DNA of 64,000 bases from assembly GCF_002979455.1 (NCBI RefSeq), contig NZ_PCOU01000019.1:42412-106411 (forward strand). The letters are read 5' to 3'. The position numbers and the translations under genes were made by a program. Positions within the stretch are counted from its first letter, which is position 1; every line of letters starts with the position of its first letter. This document shows positions 7,411 to 16,947 of this stretch, one piece after another. The DNA is from Chryseobacterium sp. MYb7 (GTDB lineage: Bacteria; Bacteroidota; Bacteroidia; Flavobacteriales; Weeksellaceae). The notes under the pieces were generated by a model. That model was not told the DNA's origin, made no database searches, and saw only the letters and a list, made by a program, of their open reading frames with translations.

Positions 7411-9858
7411 TTGCAATACGCTCAAATTGTTTTACCCCTAAACCTAAAAGGATCTTTTACCTATAAAGTTCCCGAAGAAATGATGTCTGAAATCCAGCCT
7501 GGAATGCGTGTCCTGGTACCGTTTGGCGGAAAGAAAATCTATACAGGAATTGTCTTTGAGCTTCACGATAATGCACCGGAAAATTTTATCGCCAAGGAAG
7601 TGATCAGCATGCTGGATGATCAACCGATTATGCCTGAGGAACAGATTAATTTCTGGAACTGGCTTTCGGAATATTATCTGTGCAGCCTTGGTGAAATTTA
7701 CCGGTTTTCATTTCCTTCTTCGTTAAAGCTGGAAAGTGAAACCTATTTAAAATTAAAACTGGGTGTAGTTGTTGATTTTGAAAATCTGGATGTCAACGAA
7801 ATGTACCTGATTCAGGCGTTGGAAGTACGACAGCTGATCAATCTGACGGATATCGAGGCTTTTATTCCTAAAAAGGATATTATTAAAACCATCAATTCAT
7901 TGATTGATCTTCAGTATATTGAAATTGATGAAAAAATTGCTGAGAAATATAAAGCGAAAGAAGTAGCATATGTAAGAATCAATGATGAGGTTTTGGTCAA
8001 TCAGAATCTTACAGATGTACTTTTAAAACTGAACAGAGCTCAAAAACAGAAAGACCTGTTCCTTCTTATTTTAGAAAAACAGACAGAAAACCCTGATATT
8101 CCTATTAAAAAATCTGAACTGTTTGAAGATGGTTATTTCGGAAGTTCTCACTTCAAACCTTTGGCAGATAAAGGTCTTGTAGAGGAATATTACATGCAGA
8201 AAGACAGAATTGAAAGCTATGAAGGAGAAATTGAGGAGCTTGAAGAACTTTCCGAACAGCAGAAAATAGCAAAATCTGAAATTGATGAAGCTTTTGAAGA
8301 AGGGAAGAATGTGCTGCTTCACGGGGTTACTTCATCAGGAAAAACCCATATTTATTTAGAGAAAATTGATGAATGTATCAAAGAAGGAAAAAATGTTCTG
8401 TTTTTACTTCCTGAAATTTCTCTGACGAAACAGATCACCCAAAGATTAGAAAAAAAATACGGCAGGCAGCTCGGTTTTTATCATCAGAAACTGACAGATT
8501 TTGAAAGGGTAGAAGTATGGAGAAGAATTAAACAGAATGATATCCGTATCCTGATCGGAACACGTAACGCTTTGTTTTTACCTTATCAGAATCTCGGACT
8601 TATTGTGATAGATGAGGAGCATGATTCAGCGTACAGGCCAAGAGAAGTTTCTCCTTATTTTAATGCTAAAGATGCATCATTGGTTTTAGGTGGATTTTAT
8701 AACGCGGGTGTGATTTTAGGATCAGCAACTCCTTCCGTGGAAAGCTACTACAGGGCCCGAAAAGATAAAATGAGATATGTTTTCCTGAATGAAAGATTTG
8801 GGAATGTCAATCTGCCGGAATATGAACTGATCAATTTCAAAGAAGCCCAGGAATCTAAAAAGGTTTCCGGAAATTTCTCTTTGAAGCTTGTTGAAGAGAT
8901 CAAGAAAACAGTAGATGAAAAAAATCAGGCGATCGTTCTGCACAATCGTCGTGGTTATTCCAACGTCATAGAGTGTGAGAGCTGTGGTTATGTGAATTAC
9001 TGTTCCAATTGTGATGTCGTGATGACCTATCATAAGGCTGCCAATGAAATGAAGTGCCACTATTGTGGACAAAGAGCTTCAAAACCAAGAACCTGTCCGA
9101 AATGTAATTCCGAAAAGCTGAATGAAAGAGGAGTTGGGGTAGAGCAGATTCATGAGGAAGTTTCTAAACTGTTCCCTGAAAATGAGGTGGACAGAATGGA
9201 CGTAGATTCTATGCGTAAGAAATTTGCCTACGAAAAACTATATGAAAAGATTGAGGATGGAGAAACAGACATTATCGTAGGAACACAGATGATTTCTAAG
9301 GGGCTTGATTTTGATCATATCGAGCTGGTTACGATTCCCAAAGCAGACTCCTTATTATATGTACAGGATTTTCGGGCAGAAGAAAGAGCTTATCAATTGA
9401 TCACGCAGGTGTCAGGTAGAGCGGGAAGGGTTTCCGGAAAAGGGAGAATCCTGATTCAGACTTATAATCCAGAGCATTCTGTATTTCAGCTGATCAAGAT
9501 GAATAATCCAGCGAAGATCTATAAATATATTCTTACAGAGCGTCAGAAATTTCATTATCCGCCCTTTACCAAGCTGATTATGATTGAAATGAAGCACAGA
9601 AAGGAAGATAAAGTAGACCGTGCTTCTCAGTTTCTGGGCTCCATCCTTAGAAAATATCTTCCGGAAGATTGTGTTTTAGGCCCTGAAAGAGCTCAGATTG
9701 CAAGGCTGAATAACCTGTATCAATTCCAGATTATGCTGAAGCTTCCCCGTGGGAAAAACTATGAGAAATTCAAAAATATGGTTTTGATAAGTTTGAAAGA
9801 ATTTGATGAAATTACTGCTTATCAAAGCATTAAAAAAGATGTTTTTGTGGATTTTTAA
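7411..9858 (+). CDS. priA: Primosomal protein N' (replication restart helicase PriA)
   Basis: An 815-residue superfamily 2 DNA helicase that reloads the replisome at stalled forks. It shows the N-terminal 3'-DNA-binding domain (residues 1 to about 105), Walker A 'GVTSSGKT' (305-312), the DEEH box, and the zinc-binding insertion with paired CxxC motifs ('ESCGYVNYCSNC...CHYCG...CPKCNS', roughly residues 522-570). The 'QMISKGLDFDHIELV' and 'TQVSGRAGR' helicase motifs follow. No ATG precedes the conserved MQYAQIVLPL start, so translation probably begins at the TTG at 7411. Monocistronic. Confidence 0.96.
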   Translation: MQYAQIVLPLNLKGSFTYKVPEEMMSEIQPGMRVLVPFGGKKIYTGIVFELHDNAPENFIAKEVISMLDDQPIMPEEQINFWNWLSEYYLCSLGEIYRFSFPSSLKLESETYLKLKLGVVVDFENLDVNEMYLIQALEVRQLINLTDIEAFIPKKDIIKTINSLIDLQYIEIDEKIAEKYKAKEVAYVRINDEVLVNQNLTDVLLKLNRAQKQKDLFLLILEKQTENPDIPIKKSELFEDGYFGSSHFKPLADKGLVEEYYMQKDRIESYEGEIEELEELSEQQKIAKSEIDEAFEEGKNVLLHGVTSSGKTHIYLEKIDECIKEGKNVLFLLPEISLTKQITQRLEKKYGRQLGFYHQKLTDFERVEVWRRIKQNDIRILIGTRNALFLPYQNLGLIVIDEEHDSAYRPREVSPYFNAKDASLVLGGFYNAGVILGSATPSVESYYRARKDKMRYVFLNERFGNVNLPEYELINFKEAQESKKVSGNFSLKLVEEIKKTVDEKNQAIVLHNRRGYSNVIECESCGYVNYCSNCDVVMTYHKAANEMKCHYCGQRASKPRTCPKCNSEKLNERGVGVEQIHEEVSKLFPENEVDRMDVDSMRKKFAYEKLYEKIEDGETDIIVGTQMISKGLDFDHIELVTIPKADSLLYVQDFRAEERAYQLITQVSGRAGRVSGKGRILIQTYNPEHSVFQLIKMNNPAKIYKYILTERQKFHYPPFTKLIMIEMKHRKEDKVDRASQFLGSILRKYLPEDCVLGPERAQIARLNNLYQFQIMLKLPRGKNYEKFKNMVLISLKEFDEITAYQSIKKDVFVDF

Positions 9859-9923
9859 CAATTTTTAACAAACTTTACACTCTTTTATAAGACGCTGATA
9901 GCTCGTTGTATAACAATAATTTC

Positions 9924-9931
9924 TACTTTTG
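9924..9931 (+). promoter_or_regulatory. TAnnTTTG promoter element for the DD-carboxypeptidase
   Basis: TACTTTTG lies 88 bases before the ATG at 10020, in the 161-bp gap after priA. A TTG triplet about 16 bases upstream could be the -33 part. The leader would be long for this genome. Confidence 0.45.
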
Positions 9932-10019
9932 GACGTTGATTAAGTGTTTGGCTTTTTAATTGAATGATTTAACCTCTCATTTTTTATAGAGTCAAAACTA
10001 TAGAACTAAAAGAAGATAG

Positions 10020-11489
10020 ATGGTAAATTTCAGAAAATATTTTTCAAGTGCGGCGGTGTTGGCTTCTGGTCTTTTCCTGGCTCAGTCTACCGTTTCTACC
10101 GTTCTTTATTCTCAGAATTATGACAGTCAGAAAAGCAGTTTAAACCTGCCTTCACCCGTTAGCACGATGGTGGAGAAAACTGTTTTGTCAGCAAAAGAAC
10201 TGGTAGATATTAACGTAAACACAATGATGGCGGATCCTGTGCTGAAAAATGCAAGCTGGGGATTCGTAGTGTACGATCCGAAAACGAAGAAGGTAATCTC
10301 TTCGTACAATGAAAACACTCCTTTAGTACCTGCTTCTACTACAAAGCTCCTTACAACGGAAACAGCATTAAACCTTTTGGGTGAAAACTACCGTTGGATG
10401 ACGCAGCTTGAGTATTCAGGGACTATAGATGAAAATGGAGTCTTAAATGGAAATCTTTATGTAATAGGAAGCGGTGACCCGTCTTTGGGAACCAATAAAG
10501 CTGGTGCTTCATCTTACAGAGATATCATTTCAGATTTCGTAGGCGGAGTTTCAAGAGAGGGAATCAAAAAGGTAAATGGTGATATTATCATTCAGACAGC
10601 GCTTTTCAAAGGCAATATTTCAGTGCTTCCGGAAAATGTTGTATGGTTGGAAAACAATAATTACTATCTGCCTGCAGGAAGTACCCGCGATATCAACCCG
10701 GCCAACGAAAAACTGATTGTTAAAAAAGGAAGTTTCTCTACAGATAAGAAGTTTTTCTATGTTTCTCCTTACAATCATCAGATGGTATATGCTGATAAAT
10801 ATGAAGGAAACGGAGCTTTAACAACCAAAGTTCCTGACGCTCCGGCATTTCTTGCCAACTCATTCAGAACTACACTGGTGAAAAGCGGAATCCCTGTTAC
10901 CGGAAAAGTAACTCCGAAAATGACAGATTCAGCTCCGGAAGGCAGAAAAATGCTTTCAGCTTATAAATCTCCAACTTTAGGTGATATTATTTATTATACT
11001 AATCAGCATAGTGATAATTCATTAGCAGAAGCTTTATTAAGAACAGTAGGTTATCAGAAAATGGGTGACCAGACTTCAGAATCTGGAAGAGTCGTGGTGA
11101 CCAATCACTTAAGAGAGGCAGGTTTTGATATGAATGGTCTTAATTATATGGATGGAAGTGGTCTTTCAAGAAGCAATAATGTAACTCCTATTTCCCAAGC
11201 GAAATTTCTTACCTCTTTGATGGATCAGAAATATTACAGATCTTATCTAACCTCTCTTCCCATCGGAGGACAATCCGGAACTTTAAAAAGAATGTTTATT
11301 GGAGGAGGTAATGGACAGGTTTTTGCTAAAACGGGAACTTTAAATAAAGTAAAAACATTAGCAGGTTATCTGAAAACAAATTCCGGGAAAACATTGGTGT
11401 TCTCTTTAATGGTGAATAACTATTCCGGATCTGTAGATATGGTGAAAAAGAGAATGGAGAAAATTCTTGAACCCGCACTGGATCTTTAA
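10020..11489 (+). CDS. dacB: D-alanyl-D-alanine carboxypeptidase/endopeptidase (PBP4 family)
   Basis: A 489-residue class C low-molecular-weight penicillin-binding protein that trims and cleaves peptidoglycan peptides in the periplasm. An N-terminal signal segment (about 30 residues) precedes the domain. All three active-site motifs are present: S106-TTK (SxxK, nucleophile Ser106), S331-D-N333 (SxN) and K437-T-G (KTG). The large insertion between the first two motifs is typical of PBP4. It is followed at once by an intrinsic terminator, so it is transcribed alone. Confidence 0.95.
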   Translation: MVNFRKYFSSAAVLASGLFLAQSTVSTVLYSQNYDSQKSSLNLPSPVSTMVEKTVLSAKELVDINVNTMMADPVLKNASWGFVVYDPKTKKVISSYNENTPLVPASTTKLLTTETALNLLGENYRWMTQLEYSGTIDENGVLNGNLYVIGSGDPSLGTNKAGASSYRDIISDFVGGVSREGIKKVNGDIIIQTALFKGNISVLPENVVWLENNNYYLPAGSTRDINPANEKLIVKKGSFSTDKKFFYVSPYNHQMVYADKYEGNGALTTKVPDAPAFLANSFRTTLVKSGIPVTGKVTPKMTDSAPEGRKMLSAYKSPTLGDIIYYTNQHSDNSLAEALLRTVGYQKMGDQTSESGRVVVTNHLREAGFDMNGLNYMDGSGLSRSNNVTPISQAKFLTSLMDQKYYRSYLTSLPIGGQSGTLKRMFIGGGNGQVFAKTGTLNKVKTLAGYLKTNSGKTLVFSLMVNNYSGSVDMVKKRMEKILEPALDL

Positions 11490-11517
11490 AAATCTTTTAT
11501 TTTATATATTATAACAG

Positions 11518-11549
11518 CCTTTTAATCATTGATTAAAAGGTTTTTTTTA
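11518..11549 (+). terminator. Intrinsic terminator of the DD-carboxypeptidase gene
   Basis: CCTTTTAATCA and TGATTAAAAGG pair perfectly around one base and are followed by eight T residues. Confidence 0.85.
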
Positions 11550-11555
11550 TATTTG
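11548..11555 (+). promoter_or_regulatory. TAnnTTTG promoter element for the M1 peptidase
   Basis: TATATTTG starts on the T-run of the preceding terminator and lies 17 bases before the ATG at 11573, so terminator and promoter are packed back to back. Confidence 0.65.
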
Positions 11556-11572
11556 ATTAAATTTTTCTAAAC

Positions 11573-13504
11573 ATGACAAAATTGTACCTTTTGGTGTTGG
11601 GATTTATATTATCCCAGCAGTTCTATGGCCAGAAGCATGAGCAAAACATAGATATGAAAGGATTGATCGAAAAAGAGAAACAATCCTTTACTCAGAAAAT
11701 GAACATTGGGAATACGAATCCCAATACACTGAATTATGACTTGCAGTATCAGAGAATGGATGTCAGTCTGGATCCTGCAGTATATAATATCTCAGGTTCA
11801 GTAACTTCACATTTCAAACCTAACCAAAGTATGGGAAGTATTTATTTTGATCTTTCTAATTCTTTGACCGTTTCCCAGGTGAAATATCACGGAACTAACA
11901 TTACAAGTTTTCAGCAACTTCCTTCAAAAGAATTGAAAATTGATTTTCCAGCTTCTATTCCTGCCAATACATTAGATTCACTTACTATTTATTATGCGGG
12001 AGCACCTTCTACAAGTAATGATGCTTTCAAAACAGCGCTTCAGAGCGGAACTCCGGTGCTTTCTACTTTGAATGAACCTTATGGTGCACAGGACTGGTTT
12101 CCAACAAAACAGAGTTTGAATGATAAAATTGAAAGATTTGATTTTAAAATTACAACTCCATCCAATTACAGTGTGGCTGCCAATGGAAAATTGATGTCTG
12201 AAACTTTTCCTACAGGATCCACAAAGCTTACCTTTTGGAGAACCATGTATCCTACACCGGCTTATCTGATCGCTCTTTCAATTACTAATTTTGTAAAACT
12301 TACCGATACTATTGGAAATCCACCTTTTCCTTTTGTAAACTATATTTATCCTTCCACTAATTCAAATGCCACCAGTATAGCGAATATTAACTGGACAAAG
12401 CAGGTAATGGATACTTTTGAGACCTATTTTGGTTCTTATCCTTTCCGTAATGAAAAATATGGTCATATGGAATTTATGTATGGAGGAGGAATGGAGCATC
12501 AGACTATGTCTTCTATGGGAGGGTGGAGCAAACAGCTTATTGCTCATGAACTTACCCACCAGTGGTTTGGCGATAAGGTAACTTGTGGTGCCTGGAATGA
12601 TATCTGGCTGAATGAAGGTTTTGCTACTTTCGGAGAGCATGTTGCCAATGAAAAACTACTGATGACCAATACTGAATTTTTGAATTACTTACAAGGTCAG
12701 TCCAACTATATTACTGGAAGTGTAGGAGGGAGCGTTTATGTACCGGACAGTGGACTTAACAGCATCGGCAGAATATTTGACAGCAGGCTTTCTTATTCTA
12801 AGGGAGGTTATATCCTTAGAATGTTGAAATGGGCTTTAGGTGATACTGTTTTTTATCAGGCACTTAAAGATTATCATGCAAGACCGAATTTAGCATACAG
12901 CTATGCGCGTACAGCTGATTTTAATGCTTCTCTGCTTCAATCTACAGGCACAGATTTTACAGAATTTTTTAATGACTGGGTGTATGGAGAAGGATATCCT
13001 ACTTACAATATAAAATGGATGCAAAGCGGTAATCAGGCTGTATTCAAAGTTTCTCAAACACAGAGCAGCTCTATGGTGAGTTTCTTTGAAATGCCTTTGC
13101 CTATTAAAGTAACCGGAACTGCAGGCCAGACTGCTTATTTGGTTTTAAACAATACTTCAAATAATCAATATTTCCTTCAATCGGTAACGTTTCCTATTGC
13201 AAGCATTCAGTTTAATTACGAATATCAGATTCTTGAGAAAAACTCTACCGTAACTCAGGATAATACTTTAAGTGTTTCTTCTGTTGAGAAAGAAGGTTTT
13301 GGTTTATATCCAAATCCTGCCAAAAATGAAATTAACCTTAAAGGTCTTAACAGAGCAGCAGATTATAGTATTCATGCTATAGATGGTAAACTGGTAGGAA
13401 AAGGAACTTATCTGCCAGGTAAAGCAATCGGAATTTCAGAATTGGTTCCTGGAGCTTATATTATTACTATTCAAGAAAAGAATATTAAATTTGTAAAATA
13501 TTAA
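11573..13504 (+). CDS. T9SS-secreted M1 family zinc aminopeptidase
   Basis: A 643-residue secreted metallopeptidase. Signal peptide (MTKLYLLVLGFILSQQFYGQ), N-terminal beta-saddle domain, and a thermolysin-like domain with the exopeptidase motif GGGMEH (Glu308), H325-ELT-H329 and third zinc ligand Glu348 in 'NEGFATFGE', exactly the HExxH-x18-E spacing. The last 75 or so residues (from 'GLYPNPAKNE' to 'GAYIITIQEKNIKFVKY') are a type A T9SS sorting domain, so it is exported to the surface or medium through the Por system. Shorter than housekeeping PepN (about 850-890), as usual for secreted flavobacterial M1 enzymes. The T9SS protein at 13535 follows by 30 bp and may be co-transcribed. Confidence 0.94.
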   Translation: MTKLYLLVLGFILSQQFYGQKHEQNIDMKGLIEKEKQSFTQKMNIGNTNPNTLNYDLQYQRMDVSLDPAVYNISGSVTSHFKPNQSMGSIYFDLSNSLTVSQVKYHGTNITSFQQLPSKELKIDFPASIPANTLDSLTIYYAGAPSTSNDAFKTALQSGTPVLSTLNEPYGAQDWFPTKQSLNDKIERFDFKITTPSNYSVAANGKLMSETFPTGSTKLTFWRTMYPTPAYLIALSITNFVKLTDTIGNPPFPFVNYIYPSTNSNATSIANINWTKQVMDTFETYFGSYPFRNEKYGHMEFMYGGGMEHQTMSSMGGWSKQLIAHELTHQWFGDKVTCGAWNDIWLNEGFATFGEHVANEKLLMTNTEFLNYLQGQSNYITGSVGGSVYVPDSGLNSIGRIFDSRLSYSKGGYILRMLKWALGDTVFYQALKDYHARPNLAYSYARTADFNASLLQSTGTDFTEFFNDWVYGEGYPTYNIKWMQSGNQAVFKVSQTQSSSMVSFFEMPLPIKVTGTAGQTAYLVLNNTSNNQYFLQSVTFPIASIQFNYEYQILEKNSTVTQDNTLSVSSVEKEGFGLYPNPAKNEINLKGLNRAADYSIHAIDGKLVGKGTYLPGKAIGISELVPGAYIITIQEKNIKFVKY

Positions 13505-13534
13505 ATTACAAATTATAATATTATAAACTAAACC

Positions 13535-14482
13535 ATGAAAAAGAGAGTTCTTTATTTATTAGCTTTATTTCCTGTTGGATTAATGTTAAATGCCCAGACT
13601 CAGACAATCTCGTTTGAATCTTCTGAAGGGTATAATCAGGGAACAATTGTAGGACAGAATGGGTGGGAATTATGGAATGCGAATAATCCAACCTTGGATT
13701 TAAATTCTCTGAAAATAACTAATGATAAAGCAACTGATGGTATTAGCTCATTGGCTTTAGAGGGAGGTAATGGATATTCTGTCGAAATTAGAAAAGATAT
13801 TTCTGCTATGATTGGAAGCAGCGATAGTGAAATCTCATTTGATTTTTATTATGTATTTGATTTTGTATCTTATCCTACGGATAATTTCAGATTCAATATT
13901 TCTAGCAATACACCGGGTGCCTTAGGACTTGGTGGTTTCGTATTAACCAATAATACCAAAAATATGAATTGGATAAAACCATATACTGGCGGAACTTTAG
14001 TGGGGTCTGTTCTTCAGCCTAATATGTGGCACAACATCAGATTTGTTCTAAAAAACTCTGAAAATTCATTAAATTGTTATGTTGATGGTGAGCTCAAATA
14101 TTCATCGCCTTTTGTTTTAACAAGCAATGCTAATGCAGTTATTGGCACTGTTCATAAAATTAACTTCAGTTATGCTCCTTTCCCCAGAGGTTTTTACATT
14201 GATAATATGAAAATTACAAAGTTAGGAGAAACTTTAGCTGTAAATGAAACGCCTAAAGAAAAAGCGTTGAAAATATCACCCAACCCAGTTGCTGATCAAC
14301 TGAATATTGAAAGTGATGAAAAGATCAGTTTGGTTTCAATTTTTGATGCAAAGGGAAGCCTTGTAAGAAATATTGCTGAACCAGGGAGGAATTTAAATAT
14401 TTCTGATTTGAATTCAGGGAATTATATTGTCAGAATAAAAACAGATAAGTCTGAATACACACAAAAAATTATTAAGAAATAA
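13535..14482 (+). CDS. T9SS-secreted protein with a LamG/concanavalin-like domain
   Basis: A 315-residue secreted protein. The signal peptide ends near 'LMLNAQ'; residues 22-225 read as a jelly-roll (LamG-like) domain with alternating strands and the phrase 'NMWHNIRFVLKNSENSLNCYVDGELKYSS', typical of concanavalin-type lectin folds; the C-terminus ('LKISPNPVADQLNIES...LNSGNYIVRIKTDKSEYTQKIIKK') is a type A T9SS sorting domain. No catalytic residues are apparent. Placed 30 bp after the M1 peptidase on the same strand, it could bind carbohydrate or a surface ligand; that is inference. Confidence 0.85.
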   Translation: MKKRVLYLLALFPVGLMLNAQTQTISFESSEGYNQGTIVGQNGWELWNANNPTLDLNSLKITNDKATDGISSLALEGGNGYSVEIRKDISAMIGSSDSEISFDFYYVFDFVSYPTDNFRFNISSNTPGALGLGGFVLTNNTKNMNWIKPYTGGTLVGSVLQPNMWHNIRFVLKNSENSLNCYVDGELKYSSPFVLTSNANAVIGTVHKINFSYAPFPRGFYIDNMKITKLGETLAVNETPKEKALKISPNPVADQLNIESDEKISLVSIFDAKGSLVRNIAEPGRNLNISDLNSGNYIVRIKTDKSEYTQKIIKK

Positions 14483-14508
14483 ATTTTAATAATTATTAAA
14501 ATAACTTA

Positions 14509-14537
14509 AATAAAACGGGCATATAGCTCGTTTTATT
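14509..14537. terminator. Bidirectional terminator between convergent genes
   Basis: AATAAAACGGGC and GCTCGTTTTATT pair around a five-base loop with one G-T wobble; A- and T-rich flanks allow it to work for both the T9SS gene and the leftward cupin gene. Confidence 0.75.
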
Positions 14538-14542
14538 TTGTT

Positions 14543-15421
14543 TTATATTTGAAAGCTTCTTTGTTTTCTCGCTGCTCTGGCGCCTCTTTTCCGGGCTATT
14601 TTTACTTTATAGCTAAACCATTTTTCTTTGAATATTCTCCGCATGAGATTATCAAAATGCCGTGTAATGACTAAGTTTTTGAAGCCACGCCATTTTTCAA
14701 GAGCACTCGATGGAAGTGCCCTTACTGATATAGAGTATCCTTCCGTATCATATTGAATATAATGCCACCATCCGGAAGGAATATAAAGCGTTTCTCCGGG
14801 ATGAATAATGGCTTCATAACCATTTAAATAGAGTAGCGCCGGATATTTCCTGTAATCTGGATTTTTTATTTGAGTCAGACTATGGAAGTTGTAAGGCAGT
14901 TTGTACATGAAATCAGACTGCTCCCAAGGGAAGAGCCATACTCTTTTGATTCCTTGAAATTGAGTGATAAAAACATGAGACATGTCAATATCAATATGAT
15001 TTCTCGTTACAGAGCCTTCGCCACCGAAAAACATAAAAGGAAGCCATTTTAATATTTTACCATTCGTAACATCGTTGTAGATGATATCATTCTTAAGCTC
15101 AGGTTTTATTTTTAATAGATTAAATAAGAAAAGTCTGTGTTCTGTAGGGACAGATTGTATCAGGTCAAGGTACTCTGAAAATGTGGATTGTGCGATAGGA
15201 TCACTGGCTACTCTGTCCAGAGAATCAAGTTCACTACCATATATATTGACCACATGGCCGCCTGCAATTTCTTTGAAATACCCATAATTCCACTTTTTGA
15301 AAGCAGGACTTTCCGGATGCACAAAGTCTTCAAGAATAATCGGAATTCTCGGCTTCATATGAGTGTTAATAAAGGTTTCTGAACTGATTGTCTTTATTTT
15401 TTGTACCGGCTTTAGTCTCAT
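14543..15421 (-). CDS. Cupin-like (JmjC-type) oxygenase-family protein
   Basis: A 292-residue protein of the cupin_8/JmjC-like family, 2-oxoglutarate/Fe(II) dioxygenases that usually hydroxylate protein or small-molecule substrates. The iron-binding HxD appears in 'RNHIDIDMSHVF' and the distal His in 'IPSGWWHYIQYD'; the 'GETLYIPSGWWH' turn is very characteristic. The C-terminus is strongly basic ('KIARKRGARAARKQR'), which might bind nucleic acid or membrane. Substrate unknown. Transcribed alone, leftward, from a promoter overlapped by a CTAC-N7-GTAG palindrome shared with the Rrf2 locus. Confidence 0.85.
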   Translation of the reverse strand: MRLKPVQKIKTISSETFINTHMKPRIPIILEDFVHPESPAFKKWNYGYFKEIAGGHVVNIYGSELDSLDRVASDPIAQSTFSEYLDLIQSVPTEHRLFLFNLLKIKPELKNDIIYNDVTNGKILKWLPFMFFGGEGSVTRNHIDIDMSHVFITQFQGIKRVWLFPWEQSDFMYKLPYNFHSLTQIKNPDYRKYPALLYLNGYEAIIHPGETLYIPSGWWHYIQYDTEGYSISVRALPSSALEKWRGFKNLVITRHFDNLMRRIFKEKWFSYKVKIARKRGARAARKQRSFQI

Positions 15422-15437
15422 GCATTAAAATTTTAAA

Positions 15438-15445
15438 CAAATATA
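15438..15445 (-). promoter_or_regulatory. TAnnTTTG promoter element for the cupin gene
   Basis: Read leftward this is TATATTTG, 16 bases before the ATG at 15421. Confidence 0.65.
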
Positions 15446-15450
15446 AATAT

Positions 15451-15477
15451 TATCCTACTAAATTTGTAGACTAATAA
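15451..15477. promoter_or_regulatory. CTAC-N7-GTAG operator, site A
   Basis: CCTAC, seven bases, GTAGA, extended outward to TATCCTAC...GTAGACTAA. Read on the other strand the flanks TTAGTCTAC and GTAGGATA are identical, 17 of 17, to site B at 22485-22508. The spacer lies between the -7 box of the cupin gene and its expected -33 region, and on the + strand includes TAAATTTG (15459-15466), a possible promoter for kbl 114 bp downstream. Confidence 0.6.
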
Positions 15478-15579
15478 TGTTAAAACTTAAATCCATATTG
15501 ATTTTTTAGAATTAAACTGATAAAAGGTTTTATTTTACTGCCTTTTTAGTAAATTAGCACATCTAAAAAATTACCAAAA

Positions 15580-16776
15580 ATGATCTCTGAAAAATACCTT
15601 CAACATTTACAGAATGAGCTTCAGAATATTGAGAATGACGGACTTTACAAAAGAGAAAGAATCATCACTTCTCAACAAAGTGCAGAAATAGAAGCCAATG
15701 GAAAAAAGCTTTTGAACTTCTGTGCGAATAATTATCTGGGATTATCAAACCATCCGGAAGTAATGAAAGCTTCTCAGGAAATGATTCAATCTCATGGATA
15801 TGGAATGTCTTCTGTACGTTTCATCTGTGGAACACAGGATATTCACAAAGATTTGGAGAAAAAAATCGCTGATTTCTTAGGTCTTGAAGATACTATTCTT
15901 TATGCAGCAGCATTTGACGCGAATGGTGGGGTTTTCGAACCTTTGTTTACAGAAGAGGATGCTATTATTTCAGATGAATTAAATCATGCATCCATTATTG
16001 ATGGTGTTCGTTTGTGTAAAGCAGCGAGATACAGATATAAAAACAATAATATGGCTGATCTGGAAGCTCAGTTGATTGCTGCTTCTGAAAAAAATCACCG
16101 TTTCAAAATTATCGTTACAGATGGAGTATTCTCAATGGATGGTATCGTGGCAGACTTAAAAGGAGTTTGTGACCTTGCTGATAAATATGATGCTTTGGTA
16201 ATGGTAGATGATTCTCACGCAACAGGTTTCATCGGGAAAACAGGCCGTGGAACTCACGAAGCTAATGAAGTAATGGGTAGAGTAGATATCATCACTTCTA
16301 CTTTAGGAAAAGCTTTAGGAGGAGCTTTAGGAGGATTTACTTCCGGTAAAAAAGAGATCATTGATATGCTGAGACAGCGCTCAAGACCTTATTTATTCTC
16401 GAATTCTTTGGCACCAGGAATCGTAGGAGCTGCTTTGAAAGTATTGGATATGATTTCTGATGATACTTCCCTTCGTGATAAAGTAATGGAAAATGCAGAA
16501 TATTTCAGAACAGAAATGAAAGCGAAAGGTTTCGATATTCCTGAAGGAGATGCTGCTATTGTTCCGGTAATGCTTTACGATGCACCACTTTCTCAGAAAA
16601 TGGCTGAAAAGCTTATGGATGAAGGTATCTACGTAATCGGATTCTTCTATCCTGTAGTACCGAAAGGAAAAGCGAGAATCAGAGTACAGCTATCTGCGGC
16701 TCACACAAGAGAACATTTGGATAAAGCCATTGCTGCTTTTGAAAAAGTAGGAAAAGAATTAGGAGTGATCTCTTAA
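15580..16776 (+). CDS. kbl: Glycine C-acetyltransferase (2-amino-3-ketobutyrate CoA ligase)
   Basis: A 398-residue PLP-dependent alpha-oxoamine synthase that cleaves 2-amino-3-ketobutyrate with CoA to glycine and acetyl-CoA in threonine breakdown. Length and motifs match E. coli Kbl: '[15 protein letters not shown]', '[16 protein letters not shown]', '[14 protein letters not shown]', '[13 protein letters not shown]', and the PLP lysine Lys244 in '[14 protein letters not shown]', the same position as in E. coli. No threonine dehydrogenase gene is adjacent, so the pathway partner must be elsewhere. Followed by a strong terminator. Confidence 0.96.
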   Translation: MISEKYLQHLQNELQNIENDGLYKRERIITSQQSAEIEANGKKLLNFCANNYLGLSNHPEVMKASQEMIQSHGYGMSSVRFICGTQDIHKDLEKKIADFLGLEDTILYAAAFDANGGVFEPLFTEEDAIISDELNHASIIDGVRLCKAARYRYKNNNMADLEAQLIAASEKNHRFKIIVTDGVFSMDGIVADLKGVCDLADKYDALVMVDDSHATGFIGKTGRGTHEANEVMGRVDIITSTLGKALGGALGGFTSGKKEIIDMLRQRSRPYLFSNSLAPGIVGAALKVLDMISDDTSLRDKVMENAEYFRTEMKAKGFDIPEGDAAIVPVMLYDAPLSQKMAEKLMDEGIYVIGFFYPVVPKGKARIRVQLSAAHTREHLDKAIAAFEKVGKELGVIS

Positions 16777-16809
16777 TCGTTGAATTGGTTACAACAATGA
16801 AAATATAAT

Positions 16810-16853
16810 GTTCGGCTCGGGCAGCTTTGCTGCCCCGAGCCGAACTATTTTTT
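16810..16853 (+). terminator. Strong intrinsic terminator after kbl
   Basis: GTTCGGCTCGGG-CAGC pairs with GCTGCCCCGAGCCGAAC (one bulged base), unusually GC-rich for the region, followed by TATTTTTTAT. Confidence 0.85.
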
Positions 16854-16922
16854 ATAGAAATCTATTTTACTTATATTTTCCTGATCAAAAGAAAATTATT
16901 TTTAACAATTATATAATAAGCT

Positions 16923-16930
16923 TATCTTTG
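16923..16930 (+). promoter_or_regulatory. TAnnTTTG promoter element for the HemJ-like gene
   Basis: TATCTTTG lies 17 bases before the ATG at 16948. Confidence 0.65.
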
Positions 16931-16947
16931 CTGTTAATTTTTTCTGA